Shown here: piece by piece, positions 11,050 to 20,811 of the stretch
Layout: each line of letters opens with the position of its first letter
Position numbering within the stretch: the stretch's first letter is position 1
Source of the DNA: Meconema thalassinum
Lineage: Eukaryota > Arthropoda > Insecta > Orthoptera > Tettigoniidae
Direction of reading: 5' to 3'
Length of the DNA stretch: 64,000 bases
Assembly: GCA_946902985.2 (NCBI GenBank)
Contig: OX336388.2
Coordinates: 124,845,894-124,909,893 of the forward strand
Notes under the pieces: model-generated
Told to the model about the DNA's origin: nothing
The model's database searches: none
Seen by the model: only the letters and a program-made list of their open reading frames with translations
Made by a program: the position numbers and the translations under genes

Positions 11050-12370
11050 TGAGAACCGACTAAATATTTCGGATGGTCGCCATGTTGGATTTTATATATG
11101 TAGGTCCTAGAGTTATGTACTGTTACATGAAGATTATTGTGTACGTGTAGCATTCAAATTTCAATCGCATGGTTTGGACACAAGAAGTAACAAGGAGATT
11201 TTAAAATTTCGCACAGCTGCCATCTTGTGGTTATGGAAACAATTGAAATAAATTAGATGCCATTGGATTAACATTCGTATAAGGATTTATTGTACCAAGT
11301 TTCACTGCACTCGGATGGTTAAATTGCGAGAAACGTCCATGTGAATATTTATACTTCGCATCGCAGCCATGTTGGATTTATGATCACCAGGTTATTTAAA
11401 GTCCTATAGGTGAGCTTAAGTTCATAGCCCCTATGAACATAAAAAAACTTCAGTTTGATTCCTATAATAGATTCGTAGACATTCAGAGCCGTCTAAATAT
11501 TTCGGATGGTCGCCACGTTGAATTGTTAAATGTATAGGGCATAGATTCATGTACCATTACAGGAAAATTATTGCGCAGGTTCATTATTCAAACTTTCACT
11601 TCGATCGCATGATTACGACACAAGAAATAAAGACTTAATTTTAAAATTCGCACAGCCGCCATCTTGAGGTTATGTAAACAATTGAACTAAGTTAGATACC
11701 AGAGCATTATAATGTGTGAAAACATTTCCTGTACCAGATTTCATTGAGTTTGGAACATTAAATCGCGAGTAAAGTCTATTTAAAATTTTCAAATTCGCTT
11801 GTCGCCATGTTCGTTTTGTAGTTATCCGGTTTTTGAAAGTCTTATAGATGAACTTCCAGTAGTGCCCTTTATCTCCGTTCAAAATTTCAGGGTGATACCG
11901 CTAATAGTTTCAGAGATATAGAATGCCGGGGAAATATTTCGCACATCCGCCATCTTGTGGTTATGTAAACAATTGAACGAAGTTAGATGTCGGAGCATTA
12001 CAATGTGTATAAACATATACTGTACCAAGTTTTATTGCGTTTGGATGGTTAAATTGCGAGAAACGTCTATTTAAAAGTCGCAAATTCGCGTGGCCGCCAT
12101 GTTGGTTTTGTAGTAACCAGGTTTTCAAAAGTCACATAGGTGAACTTGTAGTTGTTCCCTTTATCACCGTAATAAATTCCAGGATGATATCGGGAATAGT
12201 TTCGTAGATATTGAATGCTGGTGAAATATTTCGCACAGCCGCCATGTTGGATTAGTGAGACGTAGCAAAATTTGAAGGGCACGGTCGGGGTCGCCCGGAA
12301 TAGTGCTATGAACTTACCGAGTTTCATTGAAATCGCTCCAGCCGTTTAGAATTTATTAGGGGGACACACA
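11050..12370. repeat. Diverged tandem repeats with GCCATNTTG words
   Basis: CGCACAGCCGCCATCTTG..TTATGTAAACAATTGAAC occurs at about 11211, 11647 and 11940, with a further related start at 12233. The last intervals are 293 bp. A second recurrent word, TCGCCATGTTGG..TTTATAG, alternates with it (about 11090, 11500, 11810, 12088). Units are 70-85% alike. The array ends in ATTAGGGGGACACACACAC and a CA microsatellite. Small minus-strand frames inside are not conserved between units. Confidence 0.75.
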
Positions 12371-12400
12371 CACACACCTCACACACACATACACACGGAC
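12364..12400. repeat. CA microsatellite
   Basis: Interrupted (CA)n closing the GCCATNTTG repeat array inside the hAT-like element. Confidence 0.9.
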
Positions 12401-12644
12401 GAAAGGTGATCTCATAAGCTTATTTTTTCAAAATTGAAAATAGGCTAATAAGAACAGAATAGCTGAATATGCCATTTTACATTTTGTGTAAATTAGGCTA
12501 CTGATTTATTTTCCAATTTGATGTTTAATTACCCAAAATACGGGTAATAACCCAGGCATTGACTGCACTGATCGTTATAAAGAAACTGCTATAACAAGCA
12601 AAAGAGCGCGTGCAGTAGCAATAGCAAGGCGAGCGAACGATCTG

Positions 12645-12940
12645 TCTTTCAGGGCTCGTGATGGGAACTAACGAACTAGAAGAGGGACCTAGTTCGCTAA
12701 GGAGCTGCGAAAGTGCGAACTAAACTGATCGCTCCCAGCCGCGAACTACTACGCGCACCAGTGCCTGACGAGTAATGAGTGGTGACAGACTGCTATAAAA
12801 AAAACGAGGAGTGCGTGCAGTAGCAAGGCGAGCGAACGATCTGTCTTCGAGATGGGAACTAACGAACTAAAAGAGCGAACTAGTTCGCTAAGGAGCTGCG
12901 AACTTAACTGATCGCTCCCAGCCGCGAACTATTATGCGCA
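12645..12940. repeat. Duplicated subterminal block of the hAT-like element
   Basis: AGCAAGGCGAGCGAACGATCTGTCTT..GATGGGAACTAACGAACTA...CTAGTTCGCTAAGGAGCTGCGAA occurs twice, starting near 12622 and 12812. The spacing is about 190 bp, with a small deletion in the second copy. It is a tandem duplication next to the right terminus. Confidence 0.75.
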
Positions 12941-12969
12941 AGACTAGTAAACATCTCACATGTTCGTAT

Positions 12970-13345
12970 CCGATTATTAGTTTATAAAATCTCAGGTCAA
13001 TGACCTTGCTGTTTTTGATTTTTGGGGTAAATTCATTGGTCATGGGAAAGGGTTAACCATTCTAAGTCCTATGACACCTTACTTGACCCTCTCTGATGAT
13101 AAGTTTATAAAATCTTAGGTCAATCACCTTGCTGTTTTGGATCTTTTGGGGAAATTCGTTGGCTATGGAAAAGGTTTGGCCATTCTGAGTCTTGTGACAC
13201 CTCACTTGTCCATCTCTGATTATTAGTTTATAAAATCTTAGGTCAATGACCTTGCTGTTTTGGGTCTTTGGGGTAAACTCATTGGTCATAGGAAAGAGTT
13301 GACCATTCTAAGTCCTATGACACCTCACTTAACCCTCTCTGTATA
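12970..13345. repeat. 123-bp tandem repeat, three units
   Basis: AGTTTATAAAATCTYAGGTCAA starts at 12979, 13102 and 13225, an exact 123-bp period. Each unit carries CCTTGCTGTTTT and CCATTCTRAGTCYTRTGACACC. A partial, more diverged unit continues to about 13390. It begins just outside the hAT-like element. Confidence 0.85.
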
Positions 13346-13867
13346 TTAGTTAGCGAGATATTAACGAAAGTGCAGTTAGGCCCTTTTGACAAAAACGAAT
13401 AATACATTCAAAAACAGGGCGTCACCTCAAGTCCAACGACCCCTCATACAAGTCCCTAGCCTTCTTGGTTCATGGGCTATTAAAAGGCGAATGACCTATT
13501 AGTTTTGGATCTTTTGGTTAATTTGTTTAAAAATAACTTATCTATAAATCATTATTCAAAAAGCCCGCCCTCTTACAAAAACCCCAATTTCGCATGCGTA
13601 AAACAAAAAACCACGATCAATCATAGCGGCATTCAGTTGTATACATGCACTTTATGTGGAACGAGTTTAATTTCATATTGGCATACAAACTCCCACATGT
13701 TGCACATGGAAAGCGACTTTTACAAAAAAAAAAAAATCACCCCTAGTAGGGGTAGATTTTATTTTGGGATGGAAATAGGTTGTCCATAGGAAAGGGGGTG
13801 TCTGCCCGAGTCATTTGACACCTCATTTGTAAAAATCCCATTAGGGGTTCAGGAAATATCAACAAAA
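13346..13867. other. No gene seen; decayed relatives of the 123-bp repeat
   Basis: GATATTAACGAAAGTGCAGTTAGGCCC (13351-) is matched by AATATCAACAAAAGTGTAGTTAGGCCC (13855-), and CACCTCAY..GTCC words recur. This suggests a higher-order repeat of roughly 0.5 kb. Otherwise unremarkable. Confidence 0.5.
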
Positions 13868-14036
13868 GTGTAGTTAGGCCCTTAAGTTAAGCTACGGCCG
13901 CCATTTTGTTAGGTTAGACTAGGTTAAGTTAACCTACTGCCGCCATCTTGTTAGGTTAGTCTAGGTTAAGTTAACCTACAGCCGCCATCTTGTTTGGTTA
14001 GGCTAGGTTAAGTTAAGCTACGGACGCCATCTTGTG
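13868..14036. repeat. 42-bp tandem repeat combining GCCGCCATCTTG with TTAGG-like words
   Basis: GCCGCCAT(C/T)TTG starts at 13897, 13939 and 13981, and in altered form at 14023, an exact 42-bp period. Each unit includes TTAGGTTAG.CTAGGTTAAGTTAA. A dispersed partial copy lies at 6882-6950. Confidence 0.9.
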
Positions 14037-14289
14037 TGGAGGAATGTGGAGGAGGTGCCAGAACACACCAAAAACCACTACTCTTGTTATTCATTAAATC
14101 AGCTCTCGGACTATTTGAAAGCCACTCTCAACACCTGAAAATTAAAATATCGCACGTGTTTGAGATGAACATCATTTACGTTTACTTATGTCTTAATATT
14201 CAAAATGTATTGATATTATTCATATTTGAATTGCAGCCAATGGCCATAGCAGGTCATTTCAATTGAATGCCCGTAGGCTCCCCATTTTC

Positions 14290-14620
14290 AATATCAAATA
14301 TTTCCCACATTGGCTACCAGACGCCCGTCACTGACACCCAGCAGCGGACGTTGGGACTTGATAGAGCGCTTCTAACTAGCCAAATATAACCAATAAATTT
14401 AGATACACACTACCAATTGGAGTGGTAGGTTCTTTTACATGCCATAAATCTACGACATGGGCCCGCCGGTTTCACTTCCCATCCAAAGGAAGGTATACTG
14501 ATGAATTTTAACGCTCTTAAAAATCCGACGACTTCGGCCGAGTTTGAACCCACGATCTTGGGCATAGCAGTTTAGCATGCTACCGAACCCATGCATAGAT
14601 ATCCTACCGAGACATGCTTC
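14290..14620 (-). mobile_element. SINE, family A-related, old copy
   Basis: It shares the body of family A (CATGCCATAAATCTACGACATGGGCCCGCCGG, TTTTAACGCTCTTAAAAATCC) and the complemented B-box GAGTTTGAACCC with CGATCTTGGGCAT. It is more diverged than the copies at 27946 or 50236. Its right end is adjacent to the family B SINE at 14633. Confidence 0.75.
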
Positions 14621-14632
14621 TGATTTATAACC

Positions 14633-14856
14633 GAATGGCTGCATGGTTCAGCGGTAATGTTCTCGCCTGCTGTTCCAAGGTTGCAGGATCGAATCCTGGT
14701 GCAGTCAGCTGGCATTTGAGGGTGCATAAATGCAAGGAAGCCGTGTCTGTAGATTTACTGGCACGTTTAAGATCCCCTTTGGGCAAAATTTCGGCACCCC
14801 GGGGTCTCTAAAAGCCGCAGTACTCGAAACAGATGTAAAACCAATAACATTATTAT
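14633..14856 (+). mobile_element. tRNA-derived SINE, family B
   Basis: A perfect 12-bp target duplication TGATTTATAACC (14621-14632, 14857-14868). The plus-strand head has an A-box-like TGGTTCAGCGG and B-box GGATCGAATCC. The 3' end is AACCAATAACATTATTATT. Other copies lie at 22620 (partial), 39720 (minus) and 57128 (minus). Confidence 0.9.
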
Positions 14857-14905
14857 TGATTTATAACCAGTTAGCCTAAAGACGTAGTCCCGTTGTTTGT
14901 TTGAA

Positions 14906-15540
14906 AAGCGTTATAATACTAGCCTAAAACAAAAAAGGGAAATTGGAAAGATTAAATTACTGCACAAAAAATATATACAATAAAAAGAACCTGTCTATCA
15001 ATGCAAAAATACGACATTTTAATACAATTGTTAGACCAGTCATCTTGTACTGCATGGAAACTACAAATATAACCGGAATGGTGAATATGCTCAAGATAGA
15101 AAGAAGAATTTTAAGAAGGATTTATGGTCCTAGGAAAACACAGGAAGGTTATAGACTGAGATCCAATGCAGAAATTTATAGTAAAATCGACAACCTTGAA
15201 GTGATGATCAGAAAAGGGCGACTTCAGTTCTATGGACATATGGTCCGCATGGATTGCTCAAGGTTAAACCAACACATTTTTGATAAAATCTGGAACTATA
15301 ATGGGCAAGGAGGCTATGTAACACAAATGAAAGAAGAACTTCAAAAATTCAAAATTACTGAAGAAGATTGTCTAAATCGAATAGAGTACAGATAAAAAAA
15401 ATTGGCCTCAAAATTCTTGTCGGGGAGAAGAAGAATCTCAACAGAGAATGGACTGCTGAAAGAAGAGCTGCGCAGTCGACCAGGATAAAAGACTTCTGGA
15501 AGAGAAAGAAGGAAACTAGACCTATAAAGAAGTGATATTT
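14906..15540 (+). pseudogene. LINE reverse transcriptase C-terminal fragment
   Basis: The open frame 14943-15395 (150 codons) encodes the post-palm region: a NAKIRHFNTIVRPVILYCME motif, ERRILRRIYGPRK, and RKGRLQFYGHMVRMD. The basic end continues out of frame to about 15520. It belongs to the same LINE group as 53725-54282 and the minus-strand 55168-55857. Catalytic palm motifs are absent, so it is a 5'-truncated copy. Confidence 0.8.
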
Positions 15541-15755
15541 GCATGGTCCTTGTTGGCCTGTCCACGGTGTATATATACTAGCCTTTTAGGGTCCTTTGGA
15601 AACTGTATTTGAACAGTCTACATTAATAGAATGACTTCCCAGTCAGTCAACACAGATACACCCAACTAGATTGGGCGAGGAGTAACGATTTTTATCCCTG
15701 TGTAATTCATAATACAATAATTATTTATACACTTAATTAAAAAGTTTCTCATATA

Positions 15756-15773
15756 ACCCCCCCCCCCCCCCCT
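15756..15773. repeat. Poly(C) tract
   Basis: A run of about 18 C residues, unusual in this AT-rich surrounding. Its exact length is uncertain because such runs slip. Confidence 0.85.
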
Positions 15774-15959
15774 TCCTATATGCGACAAGTGTTTTATTAT
15801 TTGTATAAACAATTCATGTATTTTTATTTCAGGCACTAGGAGATAAATTGCCACTCCCTGCCTAATCTAATTGTGTACAGTACACTCGTGTTGGCCGACT
15901 GGAAACCGAATCATAAAGGTTACTTAACAACACTGAAATATGGATTTTAATATTTGATC

Positions 15960-16590
15960 TGTTTATTCAAGTCGCTGGACAAATCTAGTCAAGACAAAAT
16001 TTTCAGGTACCTTGGATCTCGTCTTCCGAGTGATGGCAACTTCAACGATGAAGTAAGAGCCAGGGTAAATGCAACCTGGTTGCGGTGGAAGGTCACAGGT
16101 GTGCTTTGTGACAAGAAAATTCCACTTCGTCTCAAATCGAAGATATATCGGACAGTGGTACAGCCAGTTGCGCTGTATGGAGTTGAATGTCGACCATCCG
16201 ACAAAATTTCAGAACGTCGCCTGCACGCCATGGAAATGAGAATGCTTCGTTGGACAATGGGCATCTCCCTTATTGACCATGTCAGAAACGACACAATTTG
16301 GGAGCAAATGGGTGTCGCCCCAATTGTGGACAAAATGAGAGAGAAACGGTTCCGATGGTATGGCCATGCCCTGCGTGCAGTGCCTAATACTGTTACTAAC
16401 ACTGTCCTTCATTTTGAGGTTGAAGGCCTATGCCCCAGAGGACGACCGAAGCAGCGTTGGCAAGACACTATAAATAGTGACTTAAAAATTACCGGCCTAA
16501 ATCCAGCTGACGCATGAAACCGGACAAATTGGAGGTCAATGACCAAAAAAGCGGACCCTGCACCAGTGAGACAACGCTAGGAAGAAGAAG
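15960..16590 (+). pseudogene. LINE reverse transcriptase C-terminal fragment, SDGN type
   Basis: The frame 15954-16517 encodes FRYLGSRLPSDGNFNDEV, GVLCDKKIPLRLKSKIYRTV, LHAMEMRMLRW and RFRWYGHALR, then RGRPKQRWQD. This is the standard order downstream of the LINE palm. It ends in a GAAGAAGAAG tail (about 16582). 5' truncated, without catalytic motifs. A more decayed relative lies at 28500-28762. Confidence 0.8.
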
Positions 16591-17229
16591 AAGATTGCAC
16601 TGCACATCTCCTCTTAAAAAAACACATGATTAAAGATATATCTGTTACACAATGCTATAACAAAGTAAATTCAGCAACAATAACATTCACCATCACCACG
16701 CAGTCGGCACATGATTGCTGGCTGCGTGAGAGCATTATTGACGCGCGGCGGTAGAAAAATATGAGCCAAGCTTCGCGACTGTGTAGATAGACTGTGGTTA
16801 TACATTGTCACGAAGACGTGTCTAGCCTCAAATATGGAACGGGGCCGAAAGGCGATAACTGTACCTCACCAAGTAGCCGGTGCGGTGGTGAAACAGACAC
16901 AAATCACAACCATGCCGATTTTCCAATGGGCGAGGGTTCTAACCCCCAGTAACCCCCCCCCTGGCTACGCCACTCAGGACGTGGTAGTATTTGACGTAGT
17001 TTTCTCCTGTGACGAGTTTCCATTTCCTGCCTTTGGCGTTCTTGCTCAAAATGCAGCTATTTATTGCATTAAAGGCATCTATGCTCATTTTTGAAGACGG
17101 CAGTGTGTCCAGCTGTGGTGATAGTCTGAGTGTTTTCCTTTTTACTCCATCCCACTGCTCACACTTGCCTGCACATGTTTCTATCCATATTTACCTTGCA
17201 CTTGTACGATCAAGATGTATACATTAACT
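16591..17229. other. No gene recognised
   Basis: Mixed sequence with a C-run (16953-16961). Short frames around 16834-17227 overlap each other in different phases and show no domain. A GTAACCCCCCCCCTGGCTACGCCAC segment resembles SINE or DNA-transposon text but I cannot assign it. Confidence 0.45.
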
Positions 17230-17560
17230 CAGCAAAAGAGGTCAGATTCAATATGGAACCTCTGATGTTGGAAGATGCTCTTAAGCCACTTGTCCAGGAG
17301 AGGCCTCAGGAACTGATGTAATTCCAGCTCAAATTGCAAGCAACAGAAAAAGGATCTGTCAAAATTCTTACAGCACTATACCAACAGATCTGGAAAACAA
17401 CACATGACCTACTGATTGAAAATCATCCATCTAAATTTCAGTACTTAAAATATATGTGCACAAACGTATCGTACAAGAGCAATGATATCACATGCCAGCA
17501 AAGTGATGCTAAAGATTATGTAGCAAAGTTTGAAGCCTTGCATGGAATGTGAACTGTTCA
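17230..17560 (+). CDS. Unrecognised short reading frames, possibly a TE relic
   Basis: Two frames in the same phase, separated by one stop (17319), run from about 17217 to 17552. They encode a hydrophilic helix-like segment followed by a Cys/Asp-containing end. I do not recognise the family. The single separating stop suggests a once longer gene. The next 100 bp gives no continuation. A retroelement gag origin is possible but unproven. Confidence 0.25.
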
Positions 17561-18464
17561 ACAACTCAAGCTTGTTTTAGGAGGTTGTAGGGAAACCAGA
17601 GGTACTATTAGTAATGTGCATTATATGGTGTACAGGGTCATTATCTATGTGCGCCCCGATGAACACGGCAAGCTAACCCGGCTTTGACTGGCGTGCATAC
17701 ACGGTTCAACCGGTGGTTGGTGGGCTCCACTGACTCATATTGTTAGTTCACACATGTTTTGTCATTCATATGGACGTGTATTTGCAAAGCTTAGACGCTA
17801 GTGTTGCAAGTTTAGTGAGTATTGTGATTACTGTGATTGTTGGTCATGCCTAGACACCAATTCACATCTTAAGCGAGTCTATATTAGTTTATTTCTGTGT
17901 CATGTTTATCCTTTTGTAGGGCCGTTGGCTTCAATAAACAATTTATAAAGGTCTAGATAAGATCATCGGATGTGTCCAGGGTCAGAAAACCCTAGTCTTT
18001 CCCATAGTAACATATGATTGTGAATGCTGAGATAGAAAACAAATTGATGCATTTAATTCAAGCTATGGTGCCAGAGAAGAATTTTACGTATATCTAGAAC
18101 AGCCAAAAATCAATCCAGATCCGTCTTTTGAGGCATACACTACAAGATTACAGTTATCATTCTTTGAGCATAGTATGGGACTATCTGATTTCTTGGAAAA
18201 AATTATTGTGCTTGGAAAGTTTGAGGAGGGGGTATCGGGAGACATGGTGGCTCGGCACAGTGATGGATCTACTCCATCAAAGATACAATGAATATGCCAC
18301 TGGAAGATCCGAGAAACATCTGGAGGCACTCCATCTATGCAGTCACCAGGAGTTGTTGGACGATGATCCTTCTTTACTTGTCCGAAGATTCCTGAGAAAG
18401 ATTGATTTTAGCTCTTTATTGCATAACACAAGTTATTAGTTCATGAATACACTGATTACCATTG
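17561..18464. other. Unassigned stretch with a decayed open frame
   Basis: 17630-17960 looks like non-coding regulatory or LTR-type sequence (TTCAATAAACAATTTATAAAGG near 17930) but no paired LTR is visible. Around 18128-18439 a 103-codon frame exists on the plus strand; a second phase (about 18120-18290) reads more like protein. Neither is recognisable. Confidence 0.35.
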
Positions 18465-18478
18465 ACTAATTTCTCGAG

Positions 18479-18830
18479 ATTTTAGAACTTAAAAGGTTCA
18501 TTCTGATTCCGTATTGATAAACTAATTAGTATAAACAGGTTAAAGGTTCCGCCTGATCAATACTTTTATTAAATATGATCACTATATGGTCATTAGTGGG
18601 ACATGTTTCGAGGTCTAATTAATAGTTCTGGCCCCTTCACCAGCCGATACGACGGAATTTTAAGGGAATTTTTAGTGTTACACCAAACAATTATCTTGTA
18701 GTTTTCTGTCGTATCGGCTGATGAAGGGGCCAAAACTATTAATTAGGCCTCAAAACATGTCCCACTAATGACCACACAGTGAGCATATTTAATAAAAGTA
18801 TTGATCAGGCGGAACCTTTAACCTGTTTAT
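18479..18830. mobile_element. Fold-back Penelope-like non-autonomous element
   Basis: A 14-bp duplication ACTAATTTCTCGAG (18465-18478, 18831-18844) flanks 352 bp. About 120 bp at 18535-18655 is the inverted copy of 18711-18835. Both arms contain the hammerhead-like signature CTGATGA..(stem)..AAACATGTC: plus strand 18718-18724 and 18752-18761; minus strand intact GAAACATGTC, but CTGGTGA instead of CTGATGA. The architecture (partial inverted copy plus direct copy, TSD of 10-15 bp) matches Penelope-like elements. Confidence 0.65.
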
Positions 18831-19192
18831 ACTAATTTCTCGAGCCAGGAATCTTAGGTTTTTAATATTATAATATTTTTCCACTTATCAATAAATTTTT
18901 CTTTTCAGTCTTTTACACTATTGGAAGTACATGTTTCGGTCTGTTTGACCTTCTTTAGCTACACTGTAGCAATCTCTTCTACATAAAAAGTTATACCATA
19001 AAAAAAACATTTATTTGCAACATATGTAAGTTAAAAGACACTGGAAGTTGCTTTACAATGATTTACTGTATAAGAATAAAATTATAGATGGTATATTGGC
19101 TTTCACGGCTAGTGATTAAAACTCAGCAATTCTTCTAGGTTTGTGCCATGTCTTGTGTGGGGTTTCGCCTAGGACACCAAGCAGGCTCATCA

Positions 19193-19263
19193 GTGGGGAT
19201 CCGGGCGGGGACACCAAGAGCCCGCTGATGAGCCAGCTTGGTGTCCTAGGTGAAACCCCACAC
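19193..19263 (+). ncRNA. Hammerhead ribozyme motif, type III, copy 1 (AUC triplet)
   Basis: Stem I CGGGC (19202-19206) pairs with GCCCG (19220-19224). Core CTGATGA is 19225-19231. Stem II is GCC/GGT-like. GAAAC is 19252-19256, with stem III CCCCAC pairing GTGGGG (19193-19198). The cleavage triplet is ATC (19199-19201), with one bulged or shifted A in stem III. The triplet and stem II closing pair are weakened relative to copy 2. Confidence 0.6.
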
Positions 19264-19404
19264 AAGACATAGCACAAACCTAGATTGCTGAGTTTTAATT
19301 CACTGGCCATGAAAGCCAATATACCATCTTTTTGGAAGCTTTCATACGGAGGTTATGGCTGCTTGAGCTTTTAGTTCTCGCAGTGAAGAGGTGCAGGTGC
19401 GCTT

Positions 19405-19657
19405 AATATAATAATTTTATTAATGCAGCCAATGGCCATGTACCTTTCTTTTCAGGACGGGTCAGGGAAGGGATATTGGAAGGGAATCGGCCGTGGACCT
19501 ATTGAAAGGAACTGGCCCGGCATTTGCCTGGTGGTGGAAATGGGAAACCATGAAAACCATTTTCAGGACGGCCGATGTGGGATTCGAACCCAGGCTCTCC
19601 CGATACCAGCGAGGCATGAGGTAGCTCTCTCGGATACCGCGGCCGGTAGGTGCGCTT
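19405..19657 (-). mobile_element. tRNA-derived SINE inside the retrozyme-like element
   Basis: The target duplication AGGTGCGCTT (19395-19404, 19648-19657) flanks it. On the minus strand it has a tRNA-like head with B-box GGGTTCGAATCCC (complement 19569-19582) and an AT-rich 3' tail (19405-19420). It splits a direct monomer of the retrozyme, so it is younger than that element. Confidence 0.85.
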
Positions 19658-19692
19658 TATATAAAGGGAGGTAGCGCACAGTTCGCTACTCC

Positions 19693-19762
19693 TGTGGGAG
19701 TCCGGGCGGGGACACCAAGAGCCCGCTGATGAGCCACCTTGGTGTCCTAGGCGAAACCCACA
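19693..19762 (+). ncRNA. Hammerhead ribozyme motif, type III, copy 2 (GUC triplet)
   Basis: Stem III TGTGGG (19693-19698) pairs with CCCACA after GAAA (19753-19762), with an extra A/G near 19699. The triplet GTC (19700-19702) precedes the cleavage point. Stem I is CGGGC (19703-19707) with GCCCG (19721-19725), loop 13 nt. CTGATGA is 19726-19732, and stem II GCC..GGC closes before GAAA at 19753. All conserved core positions are present. Confidence 0.7.
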
Positions 19763-19812
19763 CAAGACACAGCACAAACCTAGAAGAATTGCTGAGTTTT
19801 GATAAAATTATA

Positions 19813-20045
19813 ATTTACAGAAGTTAAAAAATTTCAAATACACTTAAAATATATTTTGGAATGTTATTCCATGTCTAAAAGCAGTGCCATTGTTCCTAAT
19901 GTTATGCGAGTAAAATAGTTGAATAAGTCTCAATTCGAGGTCTAGTCCTTATACTGTAATAAGATATTGCTGTTAGGAAACTATTTTTGCAGCACGGTCC
20001 ATTTTCATTCTATTTGTTGTTGTTGTGTTTGTTCAAGATGGCTTA
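19813..20045. other. No gene seen
   Basis: AT-rich DNA between the retrozyme-like element and the Harbinger-like element. Confidence 0.5.
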
Positions 20046-20811
20046 GGGCCCCTTCAGACGAGGCCACTTAGCAGCGCTTCAGTTCATAAATACTGTAGAT
20101 AAATGAGAGCGTTCACACACAGTGACCGCCACAGAACAGTGGCACAGCAGACTCTCTGTGTAGTTGACTTCATCGCTGGTGGCGGCCACAAAAAGTAGCA
20201 CTTCTCTTCGCGAAACCAGGAACTAGATTGTTGGTTTCAGACGAGGCTGCAGGCAGGCCACTAATTTAGTGGCACATACGTAGCACGACGGTAGCACTAC
20301 TAACGGCTCGCCACATGGTTGTGTATTTTGCTATTCCCAGTTTCCTATTATTTCATTTTTGCTGCGGGCTTGGGCCTGTATTTCTTGCCTTGATTTCTGT
20401 ACTCTTCCCGAATATTGTTGCTGATTCCATCTAAAAGCTCTTGAAATGAATTTTTGGACATGCGAAGGTATACAAAGAACTTTTCGTCATCCTGTTGTAG
20501 ATCATCGAATAAGTCCTCGATTCTGTCTTTCCAAAACAATGGATGAGCCCAGAATCTTCTTGTTTTCTGTTGAAGTTTCTTTCTCCTCCGTATGAGAAGC
20601 ATGGCAAGAATTATATCACCTTCTATGTCCATGTTTACTGGAAAACTGACGATTTCTCCACCCAGGTATCAAACACTAGCAGGGCCACCAACGCTTGATA
20701 GAAGCACCACTAACGCTTGGTAGAAGCGCCACTAACGCTTGTAAGAATTCATCGGTGGTGATACCAATGCACCACGAAGCAGCGCTGCTAAGTGGCCTCG
20801 TCTGAAGGGTT
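20046..20811 (-). mobile_element. PIF/Harbinger-like transposon, deleted
   Basis: The terminal inverted repeats are about 29 bp. The left (20046-20079) reads GGGCCCCTTCAGACGAGGCC. The right (20781-20809) is its complement through CGTCTGAAGGG. TTA precedes the left end, fitting the three-base TWA target of Harbingers; the right flank is degenerate. AGCGTTAGTGG-type subterminal words occur at both ends (for example 20690-20745). Only the N-terminal part of a transposase remains. Confidence 0.65.
20348..20632 (-). pseudogene. Harbinger transposase N-terminal fragment (HARBI1-like)
   Basis: A 94-codon frame starting at the ATG ending at 20632. It shows RRFWAHPLFWKDR, then FFVYLRMSKNSFQELL, the N-terminal signature before the DDE domain of PIF/Harbinger nucleases. 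It ends without any catalytic Asp or Glu motif because the element is only 0.77 kb. Family recognition is from this pattern alone, so moderate confidence. Confidence 0.65.

Larger units (their letters stand above)
10016..12946. mobile_element. hAT-like non-autonomous DNA transposon, 2.9 kb
   Basis: An exact 8-bp duplication GTAAACAT (10008-10015, 12947-12954) fits the hAT target consensus nTnnnnAn. The ends are imperfect inverted repeats: TAGTCTTGTGTAGTTCGCG on the left, and TAGTCTTGCGCATAATAGTTCGCG in pieces on the right (read inward). Subterminal GAACTAGTTCG/TAGTTCGTTCG words are frequent at both ends, as in hAT elements. There is no transposase. The interior is filled by diverged repeats (11050-12370) and AT-rich DNA, so it would need enzyme in trans. 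Confidence 0.75.
19087..19801 (+). mobile_element. Retrozyme-like element, 247-bp monomer, with hammerhead ribozymes
   Basis: An exact 11-bp duplication ATAAAATTATA (19076-19086, 19802-19812) flanks the element. It starts with an inverted partial monomer (19087-19190). Direct copies follow, interrupted by a SINE (19405-19647 plus its duplication). After removing the SINE, the two hammerheads at 19193 and 19693 are about 247 bp apart. There is no protein frame. Tandem hammerhead monomers with an inverted head are what is known for metazoan retrozymes and Penelope non-autonomous copies. A degenerate relative is at 22765-22870. Confidence 0.75.

Noticed and set aside
12067..12327. A minus-strand gene in the GCCATNTTG array
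   Set aside because: The frame is not conserved between repeat units.
11050..12370. CRISPR-like or regularly spaced repeat array
   Set aside because: Spacers are as similar as the repeats, the units are long and diverged, and the DNA is eukaryotic.
14640..14700. tRNA gene with A and B boxes
   Set aside because: It is the head of a SINE with a perfect 12-bp TSD and three other copies in the window.
17697..17960. Solo LTR
   Set aside because: AATAAA-like and promoter-like words exist, but I found no TG..CA boundaries with a target duplication.
18930..18965. Hammerhead from ACATGTTTCGG..CTTTAGCT
   Set aside because: Minus strand gives GAAACATGTA but CTAAAGA instead of CTGANGA; the essential G5 is lost.
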